A stretch of 64,000 nucleotides of DNA, taken from positions 51,908,917 to 51,972,916 of the forward strand of contig CM049319.1 in assembly GCA_026874595.1 (NCBI GenBank), read 5' to 3'. The notes under the pieces were generated by a model that saw only the letters and a list, made by a program, of their open reading frames with translations, had not been told where the DNA came from and did no database searches. Within the stretch, counting starts at the first letter, position 1; every line of letters begins with the position of its first letter. Of this stretch, positions 11,501-27,000 are shown piece by piece. The DNA comes from Sipunculus nudus (taxonomy: Eukaryota; Annelida; Sipuncula; Golfingiida; Sipunculidae). Position numbers and translations under genes: made by a program.

Positions 11501-14500
11501 AAACAGACAGACACAGGTACTTTTACGGACTGTAGTTAATAGTTACATAAATTTATCATGGTTTATGTGTCATCAAGTTATCTTTATCAAGTCAGACTAG
11601 TCAAGATTGTCAGTAGGGGAGGGAGGTATTTTGGTGTAAACAGGTATGTTCTACTGTTAAAATTTGGTTGTTATCAGATTTTATTTGTTTAGGATGTTCA
11701 GTTGTTAAGATTACCTGTATGGTTGAGATGTCGTGCAATATTTTTCTGATTCAGTGTAAGTATTTCATTTTATTTTAGCCTCTTCCTGATGAGTATTCAG
11801 ATGAATTGAAGGATTTAGTGAGACTAATACTAGTCAAACAGCCAGAAAAAAGACCCAGGTAAGACCCAAATTGTTTTGACTTATAGCTTAAGAAATGAAG
11901 CATTCTCAAAACAGAAAATCTGTCTATGAATGTCAAGGGAAGATCTCCTGTACACATTCATTCCTACAGCACACTTTTATGCCAAAATCAAGCTATTGCA
12001 CATGGGTATTATGAATAACAATAATTAGGTCAATAGAGCATTATTACATAAAGCATGACAACATAAATTCCAAATATAACAATTAAAAAGAATATTATTT
12101 TAGTTTTTGTTTGAAATTTCTTTAATAAAGGAGAAATACATTGTGGCATGATATCAGTGCCTTTGCTGTGTAAATATATACAAGCAATACTACATGCCAC
12201 CCAGTTTGAATATATGTTTGGTAAATGGGCATGATTCTGGGGTGATGTCCAGGTCCATGTGGTCCACCATGTTTGTATACAGTGCTTACCCCAGCAATAT
12301 AGGTCAATGTCAGTCAAGGCGGCTTAATTACTGTGCCGGGTGAACAATCAACTGCAAGGGCATATCATTTGTTTCAACAGATCTTGACCCTGTGCAAGAG
12401 AATGGAAATGAATGTACACAGTGCTGCCATCTGTAATGTGTCTCAAGAACTATCAGTCTGGTTGCACACCATGCAGCTGTATAAAAAATTCTTTCATAAT
12501 ATCTGTGAAAAGTCTGGTTTTGGACTCTTTTCAAAACTAAACAACTTTAGTTCTGATTTTAAAAATTTGTCATGCCAAGAAAAATTATGATGGTGGCTTT
12601 TGTTAGCCCTCAGCCTTAGAGGCTGAAGGGCTATTGTTGTCACCCAAGCTGTCCATCCTGCCAGCCAGCGTCCATTAACTTTTACCTGGTTATCTCTTTG
12701 AGGATTCAACATTAAGCTCCCGAGGCAGAGTAAATCTTGCGCTTCTAAAGAAGCAACTGATTTTCACGCTGACAGCTTTGACCGTTTATGATATATTTAG
12801 ACACCAGATGGCGGTTCGTTGTCCGCTGAAATAAACATGCGTATGATGTGACAAGCAGCCAATCAGATGCCAATAAACAGACACTCGACAGGCATCCTGG
12901 CTCCGCCCATTTCTGCGCTTCAAGCGCCGCCAGATGAGTTTCCGGTCGAATTTAAATTTCTCCCTCTGCATTCTTGCATCATCGACCGATTTGATTATGA
13001 CATTATGACTGTGTTAGCGTAGCCATGTATCTGTTGTCTGCAGAACTGAAACAAGCCAGCGAGGTGTGCACGCAGCCTTTATTGTTACGTTTCGTTTGAA
13101 TTACAGCTCACCGGCCGAGCATCCTATGTTCCCAAGCCCCTAAGCAAACCACTTCAGGGGCAATTCTCTCTGAGCCTGTGGCCTGTTCAGGCGGTTACGC
13201 AGGGCGATGAGCTGTCACTCAAAACAAAATAAACATGATTGGCTCCGTGTATTCCTCGCTTGGCTTTGTCTTCAAGCACAAGGTCTCATCTGATTGGACA
13301 AAAATACAGTGCTCCCCTATGGTGTAGCAATTCAGGATACGAGGTCATAACAAACAGCGCCTTACGATATAGGTAGTAGCCCTATAGGTAAAGCGCTGTG
13401 TAAAGAGTGTAATTCAACATAGGAACTTCATTTCTTCAGTGCTTATGTATATCAACAAAATCTTGGTCAAGTTCAAAGATGAGTGACCTTAACGTACTTT
13501 TCAAGGTCACAGAGCTTATAATAGAAAAATTTAGGAGCTTATTTCTCAGGAACCACTGGACAGATTGTAATGAAACATAGTATGATCATTTGCTGTGATG
13601 ATCTCTAATTAATGCATGAGTTTGGGGGTACCAGACATACAAAGGTACTACATACCTCTCTAGTTCAAATTTATCACTTGAACAAGAGATATGTACAGAT
13701 ATACATCCATGTGAGGACAAATGTTTTAAACTTGTTACTGTTACCAACGATAAATACTGTTCTTTTGGCTTAGGGCTTTTGTCAGCTTTTGCTAATATTC
13801 TAGTTTCTATTCCTACAGTTCTACCAAATGTAGTGTTCTTTTTAAGCAAAGTGCATATGCATTTGAAAAAGTCATATCTCCAGTTAAGTACAAAGCTGCA
13901 AGTAACCCAACATTTGCATTTGCATTTGAGCATGAGAAGATTTGATTTCAAAGTTAAATGCAAATGCAGCTCTAAATGTGCTTTCTTCTAATAATCAGAA
14001 ATTAGCTGTCTTTTAGTATATGTTTTAGAATAACCATAATAATATTGAATTCCATTTGATTAATTCATTATCATTTAATTGTGAATCTAAAAAAAACCTA
14101 ATTCAGATACAAAGAAAGTTTATCTCCTGATTTCTTATCTTTACAGTGCTCGTGGTATTCTTGCTCTTCCGTTCATGCGTGCTGAACTGCTGAAATTCAT
14201 CGAGGAGAAAGAACACATATTACAACAACGTAGGAATCCAATGCCGAAAGGCTCCCGGCCATATAGCACACCAGTACTTATTGGGTAAGTTAATACAAAT
14301 ACTGTGTGGAGAATATATTTGAGAAATTATAAAGTAAGCATGGTAATGCTAAATTTTTTTTTTTAATTTTTTAGTCATTCCAAAATGAAACCAACATTTG
14401 CTTCATTTATTGTTATGAGTGATGAGAACTTAAGAAAAATTATTTTATAAAGGGCAGTAAATGGTTGTAAACAAGTTTGTTACTATAAAGTGTTATACTA

Positions 14501-17500
14501 GGTTCATATTACTGGTGATATAGTGACAAAGGTTGTCTTTATTCACAGATGGTCTTATCAGATCACTTTTTATTGCATAAAACTTTTTAAAGGAAAAGCT
14601 GCTTTTCATACTTTTACCTTACATATTTTCTCACCTGACGTAAAATCATGTTGGGCAATGGTGCTTTGCCATTATCTGATGTCCAGCTACTTGGTAATTT
14701 GTAGGACACAACTTAAAGTGTAAATTTTGGTCCTGAAAATCTGTAAGCACATTGGAAGAATGTCTTTTCCTCGTGATCAGTGATGCTGAAAATTATTTTC
14801 CATTGTATGTGTCATCTTCAGTCATGTCCCCTAGAGCTTGTAAAGTGTGAACCAAATTTAATATATCAATTTTCTTCTACTGCAGGTATTTTAAAATTTT
14901 TATAATTTAAGTTTTAAAAAAAAATTCTTAAACCACAGTGTAGAGAATATATGTTGCATTCAGAATACATAGATGTCAGGTTGTTCCGAAGCAGCTTGTT
15001 CACCAAAAACAGTGCACCCTCCTGAGTGAGTCCGGAGACCTTAGCTACTTAGTATTTCAGTAGAACTCTGAATAGCCAGCCTCCCACCTACCAATTCATT
15101 TCGCAGCTGATTTTTTTTTTAAACGGCTGGGATCTACAAGTCTTGCCATCTGTTGTGTGCCCAGACATCATCTGATTATGCGTGCACATCACCAGACCAT
15201 GTCAGTCACTCTAGATTGCTGCTTTCATGCAGAAGCATAAAAGAAAGGTAAAATATCCACCAGTTTTTTTGGTTCCATCATCTCATCTACCAAATTAACC
15301 TCCCCTATAAAATTGGCCAGACAATTCAAACATTTGTCAAGGATTTTCGCAGCAGAATTTTCCTGATGGATTTTAAAAACCTGGCCAGCAGCACCCTTAC
15401 ATCCACCGAATCTACCAATTTTTCCCGTTGACAATACTTGCCTTGAAAAATTGGTAGATGGAAGGTCGGCTTAAGACTTTCACTGAGGATTTACTGTTTG
15501 TGATTATACAGGCGGACAGTGATTGCAGAACCAGATAGCTTAGTAATGGGTGGATCACAGCAACGAGCACTCTCATGTCGGCCAGCCATCTCCACAAGGA
15601 AAGAAAACAGTATCCTAAGTAGTGCAAGACGAAGCAGTAGAAATGGCAGAGGTCAGTGAAAAATTTTATCAAGAAATTACAAAAACCTATGAAGCAGTAG
15701 AACCAGCAGAGATTGGTACAATATATGATCACAAAAATTTGTCTGAAAACCCATGAAAGCAGTTGAAACAGCAGAGATCAGTGCAATATATTATCACAAA
15801 AAAATTATTAAAACCTGAGGTGGGCATATATGTATTTATGTAATAATATGTGTATATATGCTAATAGTCCATCAGGATATATGCATATTTGCATGAAAAT
15901 CAAAATCAGGTATCATTTTTTTGGCTGATTTTGGTCTCTGCTCATAAGCATCACTCTTAATCACTTATTATACATGAAATGGTGATTTTTTTTCAAGTCA
16001 GATGTCAAATTTTCATGTGTCAAAGGAGGCAGAACTATTGTTCACATGGGCTGGTCCACAAGTAATTAGGCCCTGATTCCACTAATCAGTGTCAGTAAAC
16101 AAGGGCCAATCAAGATAAACAATTGCCCAGCTGATAATCCAGTTACCTAAGGCCACACTCTCAGGCCTGATACAGCTGTCAATCAACAGTCCTACCTGAG
16201 TGGCCGTAGAATCTCCCAGGTTTTTTATACATAAGACCTGTCAATAAACTTGCTGCTCTTTCTTTAAGATTTCCTTTAATGTCGGCATCATGTATCTCTG
16301 ACAAGGTTAGTATAGTAATGATCAGATGGTTCATGGATTTTCTTAAAAATTACCTTTGGGCTTTTAGATGTTGTAGGACCTCAAGCAACTGGATGAGGAG
16401 TAAAATCAGAGAATGATTTATCTGTTAATTAATCAGTAGGAATCTATTAGTAAAATTATTTGATGATACCGAGGGGAGTCATTTCCATAGTATAGGTACA
16501 ATGTAACATGCATCACAAAGACTAGTTTGTTAGTTCATATTTGATCTTTGTTGCATTTAAAATAAATTAAATTATTGAGTGTTGTTCTGACAAAATATGA
16601 TCGGACATTAGAGATATTATATTTAAAATACTGTGGTTGGCTCTGTATTCATGTGGTATAAATTTTGCAATTTCAACTGTTGCAGTGTATTGCCAGGGAT
16701 GGATTTTCATGATCTCATCATAGAGTAAACAACACAGAGCATATCTTTGATTTATGAATACCATAAAAAAACCTTTTGCTTTGCAATGCTACAGGCTTAG
16801 ATAAAGTATATAACAGTGAGGCTACAGTATAAACAAACATTCTACTCTGTAGGTGGGGAAGCTAATACATGTAGGTTTAAATAATTTCCCTTTGGAATAT
16901 ATAGTTAATTTGAAACCTTTGTGCACATAAAGCCAACCACTATATCTGAAATCTCTAGTTACAATGTTTGGCACCACGTACCACTTTATAGATGTAATCC
17001 AAATGGCTTTCCCCTAAAACAAAATATTTTCCCAGTAGGAGAGGAATTTTACAGTTTTCTTTGATATCATACAAAATCTTGACTGTTTATTGAACTCTTA
17101 GCCTGGGCAAATGAAAACCTTTCCACCACACCAGTGACAGCTGTTTGCAGTGACTTACACTAAGTGTTTTAAGCCTACATTTGACAAAACAAGATTGTAT
17201 ATGTTTTATCTCAAATAATTAAACATTAAATGTTTATCTTATCTAAGTTAGGTTCCTATTAGAGTCTTCAGCATGTATCTGGTTTCATTTAACAAAATCT
17301 GCAATGCTGCCACAGGATGCAAATATACAGGGATGTGCATCCATTCACAAAAAAAGTGTGATTTTACCAGTTTTATTTGCGAATACACCTTTTATATAAA
17401 TGTTGCAACAATTTTACAATCTTCCTTGCAAATCTTCAGTTATAAGATGAACTGCTAAATGCTGCCCTGCCATCCCTTATTAATATGAACTGCTTGAAAT

Positions 17501-20500
17501 ATTTCCTAAATCATGACCACTTTAGGCTTACTTGCCTGGCGATATGGGCAATCTATTTCTAGGTTGGGATAACCCAAGACACCAATATAAGTAAATCCTT
17601 GCCGACTTGATCACATTAGATGTCCCATTTCCATCCACCTCCATAAAAGTTCAGAATGATCGATATACTGTGGTTGCCTTTTTGTTCGCGAGGGTTTTAA
17701 TTTCGCGATATTCGCGAATGGGAAATAATCGCAAAAATGTAACCCTCGGGAATAATTGGCCAATTGAGTATGTCCTTCTTATTAAGTGTAGCCAATAATT
17801 CTATGGGAATAGGTTAGAACAATGAGAAATGTTATAATAAGTAACATCCATGCAGATATAGGGAAAACGTTCCCTTAAATTTGAACTAAACTACCTGTGT
17901 TGTGTGTACGGGCCCATCATTCTATGAGAAGAATATCACAAACTCGTGACTTATTCTCATTTTATAATACACACAGGTGTGGCTTTACCAAAGATTTGAT
18001 ATAGGTTCTGGTGAGATCGCGAAAATGGACCCCTCGCGAAACATTAAAAATTGAGAAATCGCGAAATTTCAGCCTCGCGAAAATGAAGCCAACCACAGTA
18101 TGTTTTTGTTATTACTAATATTGTTTTTGCTAATTTTGTATTTTTTATCAACATGCGCCTGAACACAGCAGGTGATTGTAACATATCCTGTGTGCCTTCA
18201 GCTAGGGTAAATAAAAAATTTTGTTTGCCCCTCTTATAAGTTTTCTTAATCATTTTTGCAGTGAGTGTAATCATAGAGGAATCAGAGGAATCGGAAGATA
18301 AAAATCTGAAACCGGACCGGCTGATGATGTTACACAAAGAAAATATGGCAGCAGAAAACAAAGCACAACAGGCTAAGATGCCCTCTGGTGACCAAAAAGA
18401 AAATGAACCCATGGACACCACAGCAAAAAGCAGAAAACCAGGTCAGTTTGTAACTCTCACATGTATCAGTGAATACCAAGTGTTAAAGAAAATAACTACC
18501 TTTCTCATAATGTTAGGGATTAGATGTAATTCAATGATCAATCACTGCTAAAAATTGGTTGGCCTCTACTGAACAATAGTCAAAATTTAAATGCGTGTGT
18601 AAAAGTATGGAATTTCTGAACATTTACAGACCTCTTCATCCTCTCTACTGATATATAAGCATACATATTTTATAATATTTTAAAAATTCTATATCATGTT
18701 TGTGTGTAGTTAGGTTCCTTATTCATGAAATCATTAGTCATCTAGAGTTTGCAAACATGAATTATATAACAGCATATATTAATTAATGATTTCCTCATCA
18801 CAAAGCATAACTTATGTGCAAACTTGTAATTGATTATTGCACTTCAAAACTGATAATCAAATTTGTTTGTATAAACTGACCGATCATTGATTATAACCAA
18901 TCATTTGCCCATCACTACTTTCTCATTATATATTATTAACTTATTTTCTTGATTCATTTCTTTTTAACTTTATAAATTACAGAGCAGTTTCAGTAAACAT
19001 ATTATAATTGATGGTGGCGCCATTCAACCCTTGTCATGCAAATCCTCTGTGGCCACACCTCAAAATGTCTGTTTTTGGTTTTGACCTGTAAAGAATGATG
19101 CCAAGTGTATCCTTAGGGGATTGTTTGCCATATTTTCACCTAAATCCTGAGCTATTAGATGTTATTTCTCCACAGAGCTATTACAGTGCCATCTGTAAGA
19201 AAATACATAACTATGCAAGAACAGACAATGTGCTAATGAAAAGTAATAAGCAAAGGAAAATTGAGGTAGCAATGCATACCTGTTAAAATTCTGTACTTAA
19301 CATTAAAAATAGAAAAGATCAACCTCATACATCTTAATGAGATCCAAATCCAAATTTATTTATCTAATACATAACTTGAAATTCTGAAGCTTAATAATAA
19401 CATATAATTCTAATCATGTTGTTACCTTCATCCTCATTCAATAGACAGCGCCATCTACAGGCCATGGACCTATTTCCTTAATATAGTGTTAATACAACAA
19501 AATCTTTTATTGACACAGGCACTCCAAACAAGAAACCAGGTACAGGGTCCAGGAGGTCAGGTCAGGCTGGAAAGAGATCAGGAACGGGCAGCCGTAAACC
19601 TGTCAGTGCCGTGTCGTGTTCTAACACCGAGCTTACTATGGGCGGGGAATCCATTGAATATGATTACATTGATGACTTTGACGATTCATCATCTCTTGGA
19701 TCAGACATGGATGAAGGTATGACAACAAGAGTGACTTTTTATTCATATTTTTTAAAAATCTTATTCATTCATAAACTTTATACAAAACTTCAGAATGTGG
19801 TCCAGGTTAAGCTGAAATACACAGGTCCCAGCAAAATATTAAAAAATTTTAAATGTTTCAGAATCTTGCAATTAGAAAAATATTATTTTAAGAAGAAAAA
19901 ATATTAAAAATTATTTGAATTTAAAAATCATTTAAAGATTTCTACCAAATTTGACAATAATAACAACAGAAGCAAACTTTCTCAACAGATTATTTCACTT
20001 CCTTTTGGTTGGATTTACATATGTGTAATTACAAAAAAAAAAGTCTATATACTTGTGAAAAAGACCTATTATTGGTGAAACAAGGTCATTATGAGCTAAT
20101 TTAGCCAATTACACTGGCCCATGATTAAATGTTCATTGATAGTCAATGTATATTTGTCCGTCTTCCTTTCTAATATTTGTGTGAATTTGATGAAAGAATT
20201 TAAGTAAATTGCATTTCTAGTTTCAGAAAACCAGAGTGTTAATACAGGTAAATGTGTGATTAACTGCTTGATTTCCACACTATCACCAAACACTTTAGGT
20301 CTCATTGATCATTCACTGTTTATTGAAATTTAATACAACTTACAATCTGCATTCTAAAGAATGCAAGCCTCCACCATGTGGAAGCTCTCTATTTTGGGAT
20401 GCTCACAAAACCATGTTTGCATTCACATAATTGCCCATGTCCACAGATTCATTCATGCCAAATTGACTGTACATTTGGGAATATTCCTTGATGATTTTAC

Positions 20501-21016
20501 TGGATCCAAATCATGTGCTGGATCCACACCAAAATCGAATCAATTTCATGAAATTTCATTCATGACTGCCTGAGATATCTTGTGAACAATGGCACAAACA
20601 CACACAGGAAAGAGGATAAATACATAGCCTCCTGGCGTAGGCAGTTACCTGAATGACAGGAGTATACCAATTTCAACACATTGCAGAATTATCCAAAACT
20701 GAGAAACATTATAGGGAACTGAGTAGATAAGTACACTTTCATTTGTCATGCTTATGTCCACTGGCACCAGAAGGGGGAGTCTTTTCTAACATTAGTAGGC
20801 AATAGTATTTCATGATTTCAACAGGCTAGCCAAAACTGGCCCCTCCAAATAATATATCATAATTGACTGCTTTCATTGTCAAATGATTAAAAATTCCAGT
20901 GTGGCACACAGTTTAGGTTTTTGTTCAGCATGGCATATTGTAACTTTGTATGTTCAGTGAGTACAGCTGCATATAGGTAGCCACAAACATGTTAAACCAC
21001 TGGACTCAAATGTATG

Positions 21017-21083
<67 letters not shown>

Positions 21084-24000
21084 AAAATGATCAGTCACAT
21101 TTTGACAGCACACTATTCACAGCTCAGGGCACCAGTCCACATGTCACATGACCACAATGTGTTTGTCAGGTTTAATTTAGACAGTCCACATGTCACATGA
21201 CCACAGTTTACTTTACAGGTGTGAGACAGTCCATGTCACATGACCACAGTTTATTTGACAGGTGTGAGACAGTCCACATGTCATTTGACCACAGATTTTT
21301 TTTTGTCTGATGTAGTTCTTACTGCTGCATGCTGATTTTGAGAATGTGTATTGAAAAAATGCCAAAACTGTAGTCGATAGTACTTTTATTGCCTTTCAGA
21401 GCCTTTGCATCACAAAGTATTGGATTATCTTGACAGCCATCTTACTTTTCCCAACACACCTTAGACACAATATCTGACTCTGAGTGTAAGGTTCCCTTGA
21501 ATCAACAAGAAATTTTTTTAAAATCTTACATCATAAAACTTTGCAAACAACAACCTCTAAATAGCTATCTTATATCTGATTTAAGTTGACATTACCCATG
21601 TTGCTGACTCATTGCACTTGAATACAGTAGATGATGTACACAATGCACATACAAATTGAAAAACGTCTAATGTATTCAGTGAAAAAAACATAAGTCTAAA
21701 TCACTTAGGCCAAAATAAAAAAAAGGTATGGTTCTCAGGGCGGGAGCTTTTTTTATTTTAAATGTTTTGGTATGTTTTGATAAAAATGTCAAATGATAAG
21801 GGAAAAGCAGGAAAATAACAGTTTTAATTTGCTAAATAAGTAAAAGAACTAGAAAACAAAGGAAATTGTATGGTTTTATCTTCTTAAAAGAAATGTCGGA
21901 GCGGCAGCAGCTCAAAATTGGAAAGTTTTTATTGAAAATCAAATAAAAATTTTTGATGGGGGGGGGGGTTTAAAATTGATGCGGGCGGTGCCTGAGAACC
22001 ATACTTTTAATTTTTTTTGTCCTTAAGTGCAAATTTGAAGTGAAGCTACTATATAAAATTACACAATATGTTATTTTTTCTTTGTAGATATTCCTGAAGA
22101 AATCCCAGGAAGGAAGAAGGAACCTGATTTACAAGGAACAACACCACTAACGCAAACATTTGGTGAGTGTATAATCAGCAATACTTGTCCTTGTGGTTTA
22201 ACAGAAATTTAAAACCAAAGTGGTGGCATCTGGTGCAGGTCAGACTTGTTTCTTAACCAGTGTGCTTCATGCTATAGTTTGGCCCCATAATATTCCCAGT
22301 GTCCCCGCTGCTGCTCGTCACGATTGTTATTGACGAGAGAATTGCTGCCGAGAAGAAATGAAAATTAATCGCAGTTGTCACTTTGGCGAGAGTATTTCAG
22401 AGACGGTTAAATTAAAAAATTGCCAGATCAGACATTTTTGTTTTGTTGCTTCTTTCCCTTCTGTGCCGCTTCTCTCATTCATTGCACGTGTTTCGCAGCT
22501 GAGATATTTCTGAACATTTAGCCGATCGTCTTTGTTGGATATGTTATGGTGTGACTGGGTCTGCCTTCATTGGCCTACATTGTCGTCAAATGATTGGATG
22601 TCCGAGATTGGCATAGACTAGTACCCTACTCTGATCTGACCTGATAAGCCAAGCAGATCACATTGAAAAGTTAATGAAAAAGAAACCCAATTAAATAATA
22701 TTCCAGGTGTGATATTCAAACAGTTCTCTAGAGAACCAGGCCACAAATATGTATTTTCTTTGAACATGGGTGGGCTTAGGTGTCTTGTATGCAAGGTTTG
22801 CCTGGCCCGTGTTTTACTGGCACACAGTGTACGCAGGGGGGCAAGCATACAGACTTCTTTTAACTAACAGCTTATTAATCATTATGTCCCAGCAATCTAA
22901 GTTATTTTAGGATATCTTGTGAAGAATGTCTCAGGTTTTTGTTTCTTTCTTTAAAAAAATGTTGAGAATATTTTTCAAATCTCAGGGGGATCACTGTATT
23001 CCTAAAAATAAATATCATAATATTTTACCAGAATCAGAGGATATTCAACATTTATTGAAATTGTTCTTCTTCTACTGTTTTCTTGTGCCATGCTGTTATT
23101 AACTTTAAATGTTGTAAGTAGCTTGAAGTCCACCACACAGTCTCTACTGGTCCTAACATTAAAATCTTTTAATATTAGTCAAAGAAATATTTATTTACAT
23201 GAACAAAATAAAATTAAGGACCAAAAAGTCACACAGTTAAGCAGCAGTTTTGTGGTTATGAAAATTTAAGGATGCCCCTTCTTATGACATGCATTTCCAC
23301 CTTCTGCAGTCTTCTAACTGAAATAATATGAGGGATGACAATTGCCCTTTTAAAAAAAAAATTACTACAGCAAAAGTTGGCATCTTTTGTCCATACATTA
23401 CAAGGACAAACAATCTTAGAAGATATAATTACCTATAGGAGAATTAATGTTCATGATACCAGTTTTCTAGTATCCATTTAAATAAATATACAGGTATTCT
23501 GTATAATAACTGTTTATTATTAAATGGCCAGGCATGTTATCACCCAGGTCCAGTTCCCTCAGCATACATTATATGACATGTGATTCACTGTTCATATTGG
23601 TGCCCATGGATGATATGGCTTGTGCACTATTTTATACAGTGTGCTCATGTCAGTCCAGTGCTCCGTGTAGTCAGTGATGCAATGCCCCAAAATGAAATCA
23701 ACAAGCTGCACAATTCATGTGACATCACTGTGCATCATGACTCAGCTCCCTGAATGAATTAGCCAGGCTTCATGTGGCGTGTGATATCACTGTGCTCTGT
23801 GATTCACCACCAAGGAATGAAAGTGACAACACATTAGAACCCTTAATGTGTGAAGGTGCCAGCGCATGTGGGCTTTTGAAGTGTATTACTTTAGCACTTT
23901 GTGAAAGAGACTGTGCATGGTTGGTTGTGTTGGTAAAATGCTAGTTCTGTATAACCTTTGTATTGCCCTTTGAGCTGCTGCTTCAGCTTTCGGGCAGCTG

Positions 24001-27000
24001 TATCATCCTTTTGGCAGCTTTATCATCCTTTTGGTAGCTGTATCATCCTTTTGGCAGCTGTATCATCCTTTGAGTAGCTGTATTATCCTTTTGGCAGCTG
24101 TATCATCCTTTGGGCAGCTGTATCATCCTTTGGGCAGCTGTATCATCCTTTGGGCAGTTGTATCATCCTTTGAGTAGCTGTATTATCCTTTTGGCAGCTG
24201 TATCAGTCTTTGGGCAGCTGTATCATCCTTTTGGCAGCTGTATCATTCTTTGGGCAGCTGTATCATCCTTTCGGATAGCTGTATCATTCTTTGGGCAGCT
24301 GTATCATCATTTGTGTAGCTGTTTTATCATTTTGGCACCTGTTTCATCCTTTGGGCAGCTGTATCATCTTTTGGGTAGCTGTATCATCCTTTGGGTAGCT
24401 GTATCATCCTTTGGGTAGCTGTATCATCCTTTGGGCCGCTTTATCATCCTTCAGGCCGCTGTATCATCCTTTGGTCAGCTGATATGCCGGCAGCTGATAT
24501 AAAGGCAACTCTGAACAGGCCTTTAATTACCTATAATTGCTGAACTCTGCTTCAATCGCCTGTTATATAAAATGAGTTGCATTTCTTCTCCATTTCTTTT
24601 CTTTACCTGCTTCTGCTTTCGTTTGTTCCTTTAAATAGGGAAAAAGTATCATCAGCATGCTCTTTAAGGATAAGTTTGTTCTTTTGCAATCTTCTATTGA
24701 CTGCAAAATTGATATTTTAAATGAACCCAGGTCACCAGCTGCGCTGGGCATTTTACCATTCTACTGTCCAGGCCCCTACTCTTAAGTTTTAATCGTTGTC
24801 CACACAAAAACCCCTTTCTCCTCCAGTTTGAACAGTTTACATGTAAGCTTTTAAGTATTTTATGACCAGGGCAAAACTCTTCTGTTTTTCAAGAGTTTGT
24901 GGAATTTCTTGCATTTGGCACTAACTGGCATATTCTGTTCCCTCTAAGCCTATATAACTTCTTGAAAGAGGTATTTCCAAATGGTAGGGAAAGTTTCGCT
25001 TGGAAATATTTGCCCTGCCATGGATTTTTCCACATAGATGTGAAGTTATAATATATTATAATAAAGTGTTGTTTAATTTGTGTTTGATAAGGAAATTTGA
25101 ACCTTTGCCCAGTCTGAAGGTTACAATTACTTCCTGTAAGTATTGGTTTATCCTTCTATAATTTGTGGATTTGCATGTGGTTGTGAAAAAGGTTAGTCCA
25201 CCCTAATGTAACCACTTTACAGTGATCTACATGACAAAACTCGTGCTGCTGTGACCAGAACAGTTTATTGCTCTTATATATGATGTTCCACATACACAAA
25301 GGAAAGTAGTAGTACACGTGTCTTTATGTGACTGGCACCTATTGAAAATACACAAAATATGGTAGCGGTAAGTCTTGGGCGAGCACAGCTCATGAACACA
25401 TTGAGTGCCAAATAGACATGATAAACATGAAAAAGGGTATTACAAAAAGGTATTACAAATAACCAGTCACATGACCATAAAAAACACATGGCAATGTACA
25501 GTAACATGATGACTCATATTACTCACCATAACATAGTTATAACAGACTGTCTGTCTTACACTTACAGTTATACAGTACCAAAGTAATGCAGTGTTAAAGT
25601 ACATGTTTTAGTCCACACAAACATAACTCTTTTAGAGTAAACAGTATATGTTTAACAACTGTGATATTTCCTAAATAAACAATTAATACATGCAAATATA
25701 TAATAAGTATTACAGTGTGTTACTGAGGGTTACTGAATGTTACTGAGTGCTCAAACTGCAGCATATTACACATAAGCCTAATCTATTTACCCTATACTGG
25801 TATCAAACAACTTCATGTTATACCTGCACACAGCCTATACAGCCGCCCGAAACAGCACATAAGTATATACTGGACTGGAGTGTGACTTCTGAGCTGGCAC
25901 CAACACCCTGGACCAAGTGCTGTCAAATGACATATGAAAGGACCAATTTACTATGATGCCTTACTCGTCCATATCAGAAATGTAAACCATCAATTCTCCA
26001 ACATTATTTAAATATGACACCGACTCAGGTACATACCAATAAATGAATATCTCGGCGATAATCTGGAGACATTGAAATAACTACGCAGGAAATCCAAACA
26101 TGCAACTCTACCCCTGTATGGCGTTAATAAAAGTTATTATAACTAATTTATTGAACACCTATGCCATCACTCTATGCGAATAATCAGTTAACATCATCTT
26201 GAGAGAAGGTCTGTTGGCTACAAAACATCTCCTGTCGGCATTAACAAACTGCATGGCCATTTCATGCCAGTTTAAGAACGCTGCCGTAATCTTACAATCT
26301 CATGCATATATGGGGTCTTTAACAACATATTTCCATGAAAAAAGTATAAATGACATCTAATAAAATGAACTACGTACCCCATCTGGTAATCATAGCTGTA
26401 ACAAGCACAACACAGGAAACAATTCCAATGTACACGAATAGGGTGCAAACCATATGCCTTCTCGTGAATTGTGACTTACCACTTCCTCTTGCACAGAACA
26501 TGATGCTCAGTCATTAAAATCTACTTTTGACCGACCAAAGTCGACATCTATCGGCAAAGCGACAAACTAATCTCTTTGACGTCTGCCACACTAATGTCAG
26601 ATGATTTACATCAAATTGCCACTAAACTCTCTTCACATTAAGATTCTATGCTGGACAATGTCCTAAGAGTACATTTTCTTTTCACATCCCAGAACCCTTA
26701 TCAAACACTGACTGGTTTATTGTCCCTCACTTCTGTGGAACGGGGGACATTGATTTGGGTTTGTCTGTCTGTCTCCCCCTCTGTCCATCCATCAGGTTTT
26801 AATTTCATGCAATAATATTCTTAAATATTATCCGATTTCATTCAAATTTGGGTCAGTAATAGCTCTCATATATACCTTGATTGGGAATGGGTTTGGAGTG
26901 TCTGTCTGAAAATGTATTTTCACAAGCTCCAAAACAGAAAAATTTTGTTCCCAATTCACAACAAAATTTATGACATGTGAAGACATCATTAGGGGACAAT

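Noticed and set aside
13586-13963. 125-codon minus-strand frame
   Set aside because: Lies mainly in the dispersed repeat shared with 37915-38205, where the frame is not conserved.
15225-15434. 69-codon minus-strand frame beginning MSTGKIGRFGG
   Set aside because: It looks mildly protein-like but overlaps repeat-like sequence (inverted ACCAATTTTT/AAAATTGGT pieces) and has no partner exons or recognisable domain.
24110-24418. 102-codon frame with GQLYHP-type repeats
   Set aside because: Direct translation of the 20-bp minisatellite.
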